DNA of 64,000 nucleotides, taken from NCBI RefSeq assembly GCF_037975245.1, contig NC_092572.1, positions 903,501 through 967,500 on the forward strand, given 5' to 3'. The notes under the pieces were generated by a model, which saw only the letters and a program-made list of their open reading frames with translations, had not been told where the DNA came from and ran no database searches. Source of the DNA: Apostichopus japonicus (Eukaryota; Echinodermata; Holothuroidea; Aspidochirotida; Stichopodidae). Of the stretch, positions 1-12,652 are shown piece after piece. Each line of letters opens with the position of its first letter. The stretch's first letter is position 1. The translations under genes were made by a program, and so were the position numbers.

Positions 1-464
1 GTTATGCATTTGCAAACTACTTGTTGTCTCTTAACATATTATGAACTCAAGTACGATATAAGATACCAAGTTAAACTATGAAATGAGCATTTTCATACAT
101 TGCTCGTCCTCGACCTTATATTTCTCAAACGAACACAATTTCAAGCAGAGATCATTGTACAATGCTACTGTGATCTGAGCTGTGCTATTAAAATGTATTT
201 CAGTTATTTCAGAGGTTAACCTCATATATAACCTCAAGTTGCGTACTGTACCAAATGTGGTTTAAGTTAAAAATATGTCGTAAACATTGTGACAATTTAT
301 CGTATAATCAACTGTAGATTATATGTTAACGCAGAAGAGACAGAGTGGTGGACTTCAGTTTTCATATCTGCATGTGATTTCTTATCGTGTTATTTAAAAA
401 AAATAACAGCGCGCAGACAGTCAAGTAGCTCCCTCTGTGAAATGTTCACAAACAACATAATATA
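1..464. other. left flank of the first tandem unit, non-coding
   Basis: No convincing gene is seen. The stretch is homologous to 26448-27246, which precedes unit 2, but not to the sequence preceding units 3 and 4. It therefore marks the left edge of a larger duplication. The copy before unit 2 carries about 350 extra bases (roughly 26568-26918). Confidence 0.6.
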
Positions 465-575
465 AACCCTGGTCACTACAAATTAGTCTTTGTTCACAAT
501 TGCCACTACCATTTATAACCGGAGCCGAAGGACAGATAAGAGTACAGATACAGAAGCTGAACTTATTCTGATCTC
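465..575. repeat. tandem-unit boundary motif, copy 1
   Basis: The motif contains CCTGGTCACTAC, then TTAGTCTTTG and GGAGCCGAAGGAC. It recurs at 14914-15000, 27247-27345, 42271-42342 and 59207-59275, and so defines the period of the duplication. What lies left of it differs between units 1/2 and units 3/4. Confidence 0.75.
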
Positions 576-599
576 ATTAAAACCGTATATGTAAAAAAA

Positions 600-640
600 A
601 CTCGGCCTTTTGGCTAAGATCGTATTTAGTATTATGTTCC
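600..640 (+). other. U2 snRNA-like 5' sequence (fragment or derived repeat)
   Basis: The 21 bases beginning CTCGGCCTTTTGG and ending GCTAAGATC match the conserved 5' region of metazoan U2 snRNA, recalled from general knowledge. The following bases keep only weak resemblance and the Sm-site half of U2 is not seen. Diverged copies occur at about 27371 and 59311. It is probably a fragment or an snRNA-derived repeat, not a functional U2 gene. Confidence 0.45.
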
Positions 641-3600
641 ACTTTCGAGGGGAATTGTGATACACACTGACAATGATTACACATTCAAAGTCTCGCCGAA
701 AAGGACTGAGGTTGAAAGCGGATCAGTCGATCGGTTGTTTTGTTTTACGTGCCCAGGTTCTTACCTGGTGACTTTTCTTAACAAGTATATGTAAATATAC
801 GGTTATGACCAGATAATTTACAATGCTACCGCTTTTCGTTTTCTTCCATAATCCTGGTTCCTGTTTTTATTAAGTACAATACAAACAGTCACGAAGAGCA
901 GGCATTATATAAAGCGTAACAGCGTCACCTTATTGATGGCAAACATTGAGCTCTTGACGAGTTGGAAAACAAAGGGAAACAGCGCGATTAAGAGAATGAA
1001 AATGACTTACATCATTTGGCATAAGTTTACTTTTTCAAACTTGACCTTTTTTTGGTAACATGCTTAGGTAGAGTTATAAGACTGAGTACAAAAAAAGAGA
1101 CAAACAATAAGTAGCATTAACAAAAGTCGTGGAATAAGAAGCCAACGTCATTTTTCATTAAGCTGTCAAATTGATAATTCATTGCATAGCAGTATTGCTG
1201 TTCCTTAACTGCTATAATTTATTGGAACTTTCAAAACAGCTCAAATTAGCTATGGGATTAATTTGGTGGGGATGTGCTATGTATAGCACAGGGAAGTTCA
1301 AAGTTTCCTCTGCAAGTTATGTTTTTCCATCAAATAGAAACGTTCGCCAAAGCGTATGATTCACAATCAATTTCATTGTAATTTAAGGCACCCAAAACAT
1401 AGCGATTGGAGATTATTAGCTGGGGGGGGGCGAGTAAAATATTCGTATTTGTAGTTTAAAAAATTGTTAGAGAAAGGACATAAACGTGGGCAGTCTCTTA
1501 TTTATGCACTCTCACGTTGTTTGACGTCAGTAACTAATATTACCGTGAATAGCGATTAATTATTTTTTAATGTTATGCAGTATACATAACATAAAAATAT
1601 ATGTGGTTTACTCTTTTGGTGCAATTGTAAGTGTACAGTGGTTGATGGTACATAGCATAAAGAACGCAAGAGGAACGTGTTCTTAATTGTCAATTGACTC
1701 TTGCAATGGAGTTGCTTCCTCTATTGTTGTCCTGGTTGGAGTCACCGTTAATGTTACACGAAGCATATTATAATTAAGTCACACGATGTTAGTATTTAGC
1801 AGGCTGTCTGATCATCCTTGCACAGAGAAAATAAAATGCTTTTAATTCTCAGTCGACTATTTTAATGGACTTGCGCCCTCCATTTTCATTCTGTTTTGGT
1901 GTTAACATTAACGTTACACTAAGCTATAGGGTAATTAACACACATGTGTAAGTATTCAGCAGGGTGTTGTGGGTGATAATCGATCCAATACAATATTCGA
2001 CATGTTGAACGGATTATCTGAAATTTTCTCTTTATCAACAAATATTTGTTTCAAATTGTATATTTATATTTAAGGTAACACAATCCTACACAGATGAATA
2101 CGTTAATAATTAATGGGTGATTAATTTTTGGATATCAAATCGGAATCGTTGACTAAGCACAGTAGTATCATTGCGTCAAACTATACTAAACGCTCATGCT
2201 GTAAAAGAGGGTGTAGCTTTTGTTAAGAGTTGTTCAAAAATATCTCATTTCAGTTTTATATTAAGGCAATAATATCCAAGTACTGTTTGTTCTAACATTA
2301 GCAGTTTTCTTTAGTCAACTCTCTTGCAGGTTTTTGCTTCTTTGCAATTTGAATATTTAATATTCTTTTCAGTTGGACTATCTCCTCTGTGGAAAGTTCT
2401 GTATTGTCAATTTTATGTTACGCAGAATGCTTTCATTTTTTGTTTCTATACTAATAGTTTGACAACTTTGTTTGTAGTTTCTTTTTATTCGTGTTTCGTT
2501 GAAATTTGGTTAAATTCTGAGATGACTAGACTCCTGAATGACATGTTCATGCGTGAGAGGCAGGGAGAGGCGGAAGAACCGGATGCATTTAATGGATAAA
2601 GGAATCAATTAAAGGATGTAATAAGTTAAGCAGGTAAATATTATTCGTATTGACAACGCATTGTGATAACTCTAAAAACTAAATAAATGAGGGAGATGGG
2701 TAGAAAACATTTAACTAGGGAAAAACTACTTTTCATTAGGGTCATATTTATCATTTATAAATTCTCTTTGCTAAGAAGAATGAATTCTTAATATCAAACA
2801 TGACCATATTGGTAATGATCTTAACATATTATTTGTTATGCAGTTATCTTTCCAGACGGACAAGCCTCGCCTTTTAGCCGTGATGGTTACGCAACCAACA
2901 ACTACCAAAAACTTTAACAACAATGTCATAAAGACAATATTATGTCCAGTCCTGTAGCAGTCCTACTTGAATTCATGCTTGGTAGATATTAGGATGTCTA
3001 AATTGAATGCGTCATTACCTACGACCAGTTTTGACTACCTTGCTTTATGTGCCTGGTTACGTTGGTGTGTTTACAGGGGACTGGTCTCAACAGTTTGACG
3101 AATCACGATATTCTCAAAGAGCAAGACAGATATTTTAATAGAGATATAGAGGTGTAGGAAGGGGTGGGATGCTTTGAGATACGATGAGATGAGCAAAGTG
3201 AGACAGGGATCTTTGTTATGTGTTTAATCTTTCATTGTATGTTATAACAGCTATGAATGGAAACAAACTCGTTTCTATATACGACCGAAATTACAACAAC
3301 GTTAAGTAATAACAAATGACAAATATTAGGATCACGTGATTTCTGTTCGGTTGTTAACAATTTGTCGTTAAGTGGTTCATATCTTTCACTTTTCCTTTCA
3401 ACCTTGTTATATATTCAATAACGACGTGCGCTATGTAAACCTAACGGTGAGCTATTTCCTTGTAGAATACATCATATGTGTACTAAGTGGTATACTACTA
3501 GTGTGTGTCAGTCCATTTAGCCTTTGTAGGCATTTAGGAGGAAAACTCTTCCAAAAGGGAAAAAAGAATATGAAAAACTACACAAACTTAATACTGAAAA

Positions 3601-5160
3601 ATAATTAAAGTATAAACTAAATATGAACTATTGTTTAATCCATAAAGTTACTTAGTACATAATGTAAGGCAAATTCATTTATTTAAAGATCGTGAGCCTA
3701 TAGTACAGCAATGATACTCATATGTTATTCGTGTTCTGATTTTCATAAAGGGGCATACTGAATAATCGGGCAATCGGGCAGTTCCCAAGAGTCTAGAAAA
3801 ATAGGGCCCAATGACTGTTTGTTTCAGTGTGGCCTATATCACTGTCAGTCTTTCCCTGTTGTCATGTCTGCCGAGAGGGCTCAGGGGATACATCGGTCTG
3901 GTCCTGGTTGAGATTATAGGTCCAAGAAAATAAAGAACAACATAAGAAAAGATAAAAAGGAATCCAATTACGTAATTGTATCGTTACCTGAATTAACTAG
4001 TAGGTCAATATTTGAATTATACGATGGTGTTGTAAATATATTCATTTTAAACAAAATTGAACAATGAACTACTAGAAAGACGCACAGAGAAAGTATTTGT
4101 GAACTCATCATTAAATTTTACTTTATCTTTGAATGTGATCTAAGCTTGATGAATGGAAGAGAAATTGTGATCTTGTTACCAGAAAATCAGGGAAAATTAC
4201 GGTAGCCACCAAAACGATATGCAATGTACAAGGCAGAGAGCGTAGAGAAATGTATAACATACAAGTATGTTACTGTTTACTATAATTACAGACTGAGTCT
4301 GACTTTTCGGCATCTATCGAATGGATACATTTACTACACTAGCTTTAGAAAGAAAATATGAAGATAAAATTATCGAATAAGAAACTTATGAGTAAATGTG
4401 TAACCTATATGTTGAGGAAATTAGTGAAACGTTAACCACAGTAGATTTGTTACGTTCTATAGCTTTCAACTGACTGACTCTGTCAATGTTATCTATATTT
4501 ATGGAATATATCATAAACTTTTGATGTTGTTAATTTCAAGAGAATGAAAAAAGAGTATTTGAATTTTATGTCTACTAGCCTTGTCAAGACGTCAATACAA
4601 ACATTACAGAATACAGACGATCACATCAAACATACTTATTGTAACCACAGAGAACAACAAGTTGACTTCTAAAAAGGGAAACATTCCAATGCGTTGATAA
4701 CCTTATTACGAAACATAGTAGTATCAAAATATGCGAGAAGTGATTAGGTGAAGAACGGTTAACTAGAAATGGCATGTCATTGGTGAGGTCCAATGATATG
4801 TTGAAACAGCCCATGAAAGATCAAAGTTGCATTTGTTGTTTTTACAAAGTGTTTAAAAGTTATGCTAAACATGTACAGCATAATAATAATAAATCACAGA
4901 AAGTAAGCCAATTGATACCAATGAGAACCCGGGTCTACTATCGTGCATGATGAATATTTAAATGCGGATGTAAACCCTGTTGTAGTATCATGAGATCTCA
5001 CGGAAGTACTGGTCAATAATGACTGACGATAAGAATATATGTGACACACTGTTATACTCTATAATATGATATATGTGTAGGTAGCTCCTGTAGCTTCAGG
5101 GATTCTTGAGGTTTCGTAGCAATTACCAATCACCAGCACGAGAACCTAGTCACACCCAGT
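641..5160. other. non-coding downstream region of receptor copy 1
   Basis: This region lies 3' of the stop codon of the minus-strand gene. It contains only short open frames that are not maintained in the equivalent parts of units 2 and 3. A short plus-strand segment at 2843-2917 looks faintly coding (see findings). No clear polyadenylation signal was identified near 5161. Confidence 0.5.
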
Positions 5161-5286
5161 TCACACTCCAGCATGGTAAATTTGTTCTGCATAGGTAGGT
5201 TGAGCGGTATCAGGGGCTCTCATAGGTAAATACGTCGTAGGTATCGGTATCTCGTAAGAACTGTCCGCGATTAATTTCTCAAATAT
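5161..5286 (-). CDS. receptor copy 1, exon 16: C-terminal tail and stop
   Basis: 42 codons including TGA, entered in phase 0 after TTAACAG. The tail carries Tyr637 in YEIP, Tyr645 in YLPM, and Tyr658 and Tyr663 in YAEQIY. YxxM is the known binding consensus for the SH2 domains of PI3-kinase p85, and YEIP also looks like an SH2 site. Unit 2 has YLTM and unit 3 has YLPM, so the YxxM pattern is kept in all three copies. Confidence 0.8.
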   Translation of the reverse strand: MFEKLIADSSYEIPIPTTYLPMRAPDTAQPTYAEQIYHAGV

Positions 5287-8200
5287 CTGTTAAGGGATAA
5301 TGCAGGGACTTTTGCAAGATACTTTCACAATATAAATGCTAAATACAATATGCAACGTTGCCTGAACTGACCTTACAGACTTTCTTTACATAAAAGGTAC
5401 AATCAAATATAGAGAAATTATATATGAGAAGTTGTAAATAAGTTAGATATGAACATTTCTGTGAATCTCTTTAAGCTGGTTATACGAGACAGCTGTATAA
5501 TTACAACGATCCTCTATCGATTATAAACTATTATTACACACACTGCCTAACGTTAAGCTGATAATATGACACTGCTATATAATCACAACTATCCATTAAA
5601 GATTATTATTATGACACTGCGTAACGTCAAGCTGGTAACATGCTACTGCTGTACAATTACAACTACCATTATCGGTTATTTATATACACTTTTTAACGTA
5701 AAGCTACATATTCAGTTACATCACTTTTTGTACGTGACATAGTACATCATGGTGCTCGACATAAGAACGTTATTGTGAATAAAAAGCCGTTTACTTCAGT
5801 AAATTTGTGGCAGTTTTCTCTGTAAAATCATAAAATTTTATGAATTATATTACACGTTTCCATATTGCGTTAGTTATCAGAATGCTTTAGCTCGGTTGCT
5901 ATCAACACCATATAAACTAAACCTCACTTAATATTCCATTCTCGACTTCATTCCCTACCCTTGGATTTCAATTTGACAGCGGGGATGACTAACATGATGC
6001 CAGTAAAGAATGCTGAATGAAGCAGGATTAGGATAGAGTTCATGAACTACTGTTTAAACTACCAACAGCTTGGTAAAACTCTTAATCTACTCTCAAGTCT
6101 CTGATACAATCTAGGAGAGATTTTTCCTTCATTGTGCATGTGTAACAATGCTAATTATACCACATTCGGATACGTAATGGTGACTGATAACTGTTCTAAA
6201 ATGAGTATTAAATTACTTACTGCTACGAATGTTCCCCTCAAATGATGAATGGAAGGTCGAAGAGAACAGTTATGGTTCCAGCAATGGAACAAGATTTTAT
6301 CTCTGCAAATGATTAAGAAATCAATTCAAATAGTGAATCAGCAGATGTAGTGTATTATTGTATATGTTTAATTTTAAAAATGAAACAAGAAGTGTTATAC
6401 TAACAGACACATTTAGTAAGTTTTACTTTCATAATCATTTTTTCTTGTAAGATTTCCCAATAGAAATTGTGAAGTTATTACTTGGTTACATAAAGGACAC
6501 TTTCGACGTTTTACATATCAATGAGAATTACATAGCTAAAGTAAAGTGACAATGGTAGCACTCACTTGGATGAAAGTACCTTGAAACAAACAAGTCAGCA
6601 CTCCTTCAGATACTAAAATGTCCATTCATAGTAACCTATGTAAACTTAAGTATAAATAAGTAGTCCACAATAACTCTATTATATTAACATTTTAAATCCA
6701 ACTTCAAAACTCGCATACACTGTTCGAGGGTTGTACAACCTACAATAATTGTTAAATATTATTTTTCAAATAGAAAAATACAGAACTGATTACAAAACCG
6801 GCTTAAACTAGTAGGCAATGTGTTCACTCGGGCACTTATATAACGAAAGGGTAATTTAGGGATTGACTTCTTACTTTATCTGCAAGTACTTCTCCGGCCA
6901 GGGTACTGATGGTGTGACCGCTTCTTCGTCAAAGCTAACTTCTTTGTCCACAGGAAATGGTGAGTTTCCTATGAGATGTGCGAGTGTAGAAACATTGAAA
7001 CTAGTATATATATGATATAGCCAACTTGTGTATTGAGGTAACACCAGACATGTCTTTCAACGCAGTTGTACAGCTGGGTGTCTGTCATGAATGTTATCAA
7101 ACTCACCTATTCCCTTCTTGCACTCACTTTATTTATACATAATACTACCAATTGTTAAAGATGCTGTAATTAATTTCAGACAACAAAAGTCTGAAATAGT
7201 GCTCATGTCTCTTCTTCTAGTTAACTAACCTTAAATACAGCTAAGAGCAGTATTTTGTGATTTTACAATTTGGTACTGGATTGCAATCAATGGCATGTTA
7301 TGTACAATATATCTAGGTGTCTAAATAGATTACTATTATAAGTTGATTTTCATAAAGAATATTTACATGTTTTTTTCCTAAAAATTAGTGTAATTATTGA
7401 CGTTAATTAGTATTAATTAAAATTAAAAAAACTTGAGTAATCTTTGATGTATATGTATATTAGTAGAAATAAATGTTGTCAATCAAATTCAATTTACTAA
7501 TAAAATGTTGTGTAATTGATGTACTTTTCTATTTTACTAAGCAACGTATTTTGTTATCGGACTCTATATTTTTTGCTACAATTATTTCGTTATTATTAAA
7601 TTTCTTTACCAGCTGCCATAATCTCCCATATTACTACTGCTGTAGACCACACGTCACTGGATTCTGTATACTGATTCAACAGTAACATTTCAGGTGGAAA
7701 TTGGTTCAAAGTTATCGTAGGAATCTGAAAACGAAGTAGTAATTTATAACAAACACAATTAATTTATTTTGTTAATATATTTATATTTATTCTGGTTATA
7801 CTAATTTACAATTGTACACTTCAATACACTCACAACTGTTTTTTGATTTCTTAAATCGAAATGATGATAAGTTATATTGGAAAGTTATTCGATTGTGCTA
7901 TGGGATGTCATTCCATATAGAGAGGTTGTGATCAAGAGTAAGCAGTGTCCAGGATAGCGGAGAATATTTCATTGCATTTGTGAAAAAAACAATTTAGAGC
8001 GTTACATGTATGATATTGAAATTTAAAGAGCTTTCTATTAAAACAATAATAACAATAATGTACTTGGGTAATAAATTCCACAAAATTATACCAAAACTCA
8101 AAGAGAACAAGCGATTCAGCTGGAGTACTGTTCCTTTTTTTCTCTTTTTTTTTTTTTTTTGCTTCATCTAAATAAAGGTTTACATCTTAGACTCCATTAT

Positions 8201-11200
8201 CCTTTAAAAAAAGAAAAACTTTTTTTGATTATGAAGACAGTACAAGTAATTAAATAAATAAATAACTATAATTATTAAACAGACGTAGAACAAAGTCATA
8301 ACAAGGTCGATTAATAAATGAGTTATTTACCTGTGCTTTCTTAAGACCAGCTATTTTTGGTGCATCGCCGGCCAGACAGAAGTCAAATAATTTGACCTGC
8401 CCTTCCTTGGTTAGTAAAACCTTTTTAGTTGTTAAGCCAGGGTGAAGGAACTGACAGAATATGAAAACCAATAAGTTAAGCAGTTATTACATAATTAAGA
8501 GACACAAATTTCTCACTTATACCTTTGTGTTTGACTGAAAACTTGTTTGTTTGAAGAAATGTTAGATACGAATAGCAATTTTACAACCAACAGTGATGAG
8601 GTTGATCTGATGATATAGGACTAAATAAAGAACAGTATTTGGCTGATAACTTAGGCAAGTTTACATTTCTTACCCCAAATGTCTTAAGGATGTCCATTCC
8701 TTCCAAAACTCCAGCTACGTGTTTGATGACGTCAGGAACTGACAACGAGCTACAACAGTAGTAGTCTCCTTTATTTTTAGTATCACGTGACAAGACGCTA
8801 TGCAGATTTTCACAATTGAGATGCTCACTAATAAGAAACAGTTTACCTAACAATAGAAGAAATCAAAGTTTTATTTCAACAGATAAATCTCCATCAATAT
8901 TGAAATTTCATATAATATGATTCTAATCGCAATGAAAACTGGCTAGCTTAATGGTCAATTCGAATTATTATCTCTGTTAATGTAATCCCTGATTTAGTCA
9001 TGTTCGGACAATATATAATGATTCTTGACTTGATCAGACTATCTTGTCGACTATAGTTGGTCCATGAGAACTTTATCTTAATAAACTTGGTACTTTTAAT
9101 GCAAACGATTAGATGCACGTTCCATCTTTTCCTATTAGTACGTTCTTTAAACATGTAAAAGGACAATAACAACTCACTGCTTTGGATAGATATAGCCTCG
9201 ATCTTTGCTAGATGGTTCGATGCTGGTAATTCGAGACATTTTCTGATGTAAGCCTCCCAATGAATTTCTTTCTTTCTAATGAGCTTTTCTGAAAAAAAAT
9301 TACAGAAAAAGCTCAGTTACAAATAAAAGCGTGTTAACATTTATTAATCAAAATATTGCACAAGGTCACTTAATATAAGTTTAATATTTAATTGATAACA
9401 AATATAAGAGGAATTACCATTCAAGCCACCGAATTGTCGAATAGAACAAAGCGATGAAGACACCTGTAAGTTTTAATTAACTACATCAATATATGACTAT
9501 GACGCTAACATCATCCTTGAATTAAAGATATTTGTTATCACCAACCTGTTAGTGTTGTTACTACAACACACTTATTGGTTTCCTCAGCAAGATTGACAGA
9601 TCCCATCCATCTTTTGTAGATTTTTCCCATTTTGATATTTATGATGATGGAAATATCTTTCTCACTCAACATCCGGGGATCTTTTCCTGCAATCGCATCT
9701 GCTGTAGAATAGTAATCTGCCAAGGAATTAAGACTCGTAAAGGAAATAAACATCGCGAATACAGACCGTTACCTATAGTAATTTAGACCAAAGGTGTGTG
9801 TTGTAAGTCAGATTTAACAAAGGTAGCTATATAATATGTTTATGGCTATTGATTCTCTTTGAGAGGACATGTATGAATTAAAATAACCTATAAAACGTAA
9901 TTTGTGAGTATATAAATAATTTGAACTTCATTTTCTTATTGTAATGTTGTAGTTTCGTTTAGGCCTTCAATTGATTCATGTCTTTAAAATTCGATTTATG
10001 TTGAGTAAACTTACTAGGTTCACTTCCTTCAGAATGGTGCGAGTTCTGCGAGTTGTCCTCGTCAACAGGTATCTCTGGTAATTCTTTCCTTCTACAGAAA
10101 TAAACGACGGAAGAACTCAGACATTCCATGATAATGCATACCAAGAGAGTATTAGCAGCATTATACACCTTGTTATTACTTATAAGAAGCGTTACCTGCT
10201 AGTTTCGAAAACAATATAACTTTTGCATTTAAATATACACTTGATTCCAAAGATAGAGTAAATTGATAATTAAAACTCACCTTACTCCTTTTTGATTGAC
10301 TGTAAATGAAGTAAATATTTTGGTAAATTCATTTTTCTATAATTGTTTTTGGTTTGGTTCAAGTATTGCAAGGTAAAAAATATTGATGTATAACATTTCG
10401 AAGCAACAGGTATGTAACCTCCATAAAATACAATATTTAGAAAACATATCTTGTTTTAATGTTTGAATATAGTGAATATAAAGTTCTGCATGTGAATGTA
10501 ATACAGCAACATGAAATAATACCAATGAAATACAGAAAGTTTTTTTGTAGAATTCAACATTGATTTTAGTAAAAAAAAAGATTACTGTAACGCTAATGTT
10601 AGTATTGTGTCTTATTAACGTGTCTTATTAATGTGTCTTATGATTGTGCCTAATTAATGTGTCTTATTAATGTGTCATACATTAAAATGTATTAAGCATT
10701 ATCGTAAGATACCAGTTCATAGCATTATGATATTATTCAGCATGAATCCTATAAAGGGTACCGTATTATGTGATCACTCTTATTTAAATTATGATTTGAA
10801 ATCAAAATATCCCTTACTTGATTGATTGATATCTAAGGGTCCTTTAGCAAGTACTTTCATTGGATGACTTGAGCTGCTACTCTGGTTTCTAAACCAAAAG
10901 GAAACAAAATTGAAGGAAACAGTAAAAATTCACATTTGGTATCATCAATGTAAACAACTCTATTGGCTGTCTTATATACGGTGAAGATATTCGATAACCA
11001 TAATTTTAGTAAATAATGTAGGGACTGGGTTCAGGAAAGATGGGGATGTGGGAGAGGGTTGGTGTGAGTGGAGCTGTTCACATGTAACAATCAGTAAAAT
11101 ATGCTATTCTCAAGACTCACCCTCGTCGGTTTCTTGACACTGTAAGCGAAGAAAGAAAGAATACATCATATTTTTAAACATTCTAAAGTGACCATCGATT

Positions 11201-12559
11201 ACAGAGAAGCTCGAAAAGGTAACAACACGATGTCCAAATCTCAAATGATAATTCCCCTCAAAATGTTCGTTACCTAAAGTAGAAAACCAATCTGGTCTAC
11301 AATGATGTTTCCTTGGCTGATTCTTTTGCACATTGCAGCAATTTACTCCAAGCGTAATATACAATGATTTAACAGCACCATCTACATCGCCTAACCCCCC
11401 CCCCCCCCACCAAGTCATTCGCCTTCTTTATCTAATGTATGAAATAATATATAAATCCAATGTCAGAATCGTAAATTGTCGAGGTCATTGAACAAACTTA
11501 CTATATGATATTTATAATCATAGGACTGTGAAATGGTAACACTTTCGTTCTGCCTCATGTTATTGCAAGAACTTGCATTTTACTACACTGTGCTCGTTAT
11601 TTATAGAAGGTACCAATGAAAAGAAACAAATGTACCAATGTTATCCAAACTGTCTTTCTATGATCACTTCGGGATTATGTTTGTTAACATTTTTCAATTA
11701 TCTTTAAATTTGGTAAACTAATAAAAACCTGACTTGTTTTTTCAAATAAAGAACCTTTAAAGCTTTAAACTATTTTCATAGTTTCAATAATATTGAAAGT
11801 TCAACTGTTTGTACAATGCGTATACCTACATCTAACTTTCCTGACTGTGAAACAAGCACAAACTAACAGGCAACTGGAAATGGACCCGACAACACCAGCC
11901 ACAATCACCCAAATGTTTTCTAAAGCGCTTTCTCCTATTGTTTGTACAGTTGCTGTAAGAAACAAGCAAAGAGAGTGTTCGTCTTTGAGGTGCGAGGAAT
12001 CAGACTTCCGTCCATGACAACATAATATGAACGTGGTGATGACTTGTTGATTTACATGTAAATGTTACCCATTAACATACGTAAGCTTCTTTACTTAAAA
12101 CCTGAATTGTTCAGACTATGTTATCATATGATGTACGAACGTCAACTAGCTACTACCTGCGTAAAAATGGACTTTTGTATAAACGAGCTGAAACAAAATG
12201 GAACTCCCACACCTATGGGTCTGTGGTAACAACTTGTTCACTAGTTTGATTAACTATCACTACCGCCTCCCGTCCCTCAGATGGAGGGTCATATTGCCAT
12301 TAATTTCTTTAAATATTACTACATGTGTTATGCATGTCAAAAGAAGGGACTATAACACGTAAACATGTGTCGAATTAACCTTCATCGGCTGTGTCGAATA
12401 CATCGACATTATCTCTAAAGAATAGTAATTCGGTCATTTTAAGCTGAAGTAAAATCTTACTCCTTTTCTGTTATGTATTTAGATCCTCTGCAAGCAAGCA
12501 CTCGCGAAGAAGCCATCATTGGCTTATTAAAGCCACAAGCTGACCGAAGTCAGTCTCTT

Positions 12560-12652
<93 letters not shown>

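Noticed and set aside
2324-2599. 91-codon plus-strand frame with counterpart at 29114
   Set aside because: The equivalent in unit 3 (46310-46390) has a premature stop and frame changes; no recognisable domain.
4626-4814. 62-codon minus-strand frame with counterparts at 31393 and 48486
   Set aside because: Similarity is that expected of duplicated non-coding DNA; no splice context or domain and variable ends.
8331-8450. Active tyrosine kinase
   Set aside because: Catalytic Asp, Asn, DFG Gly and beta-3 Lys are all replaced in three independent copies.
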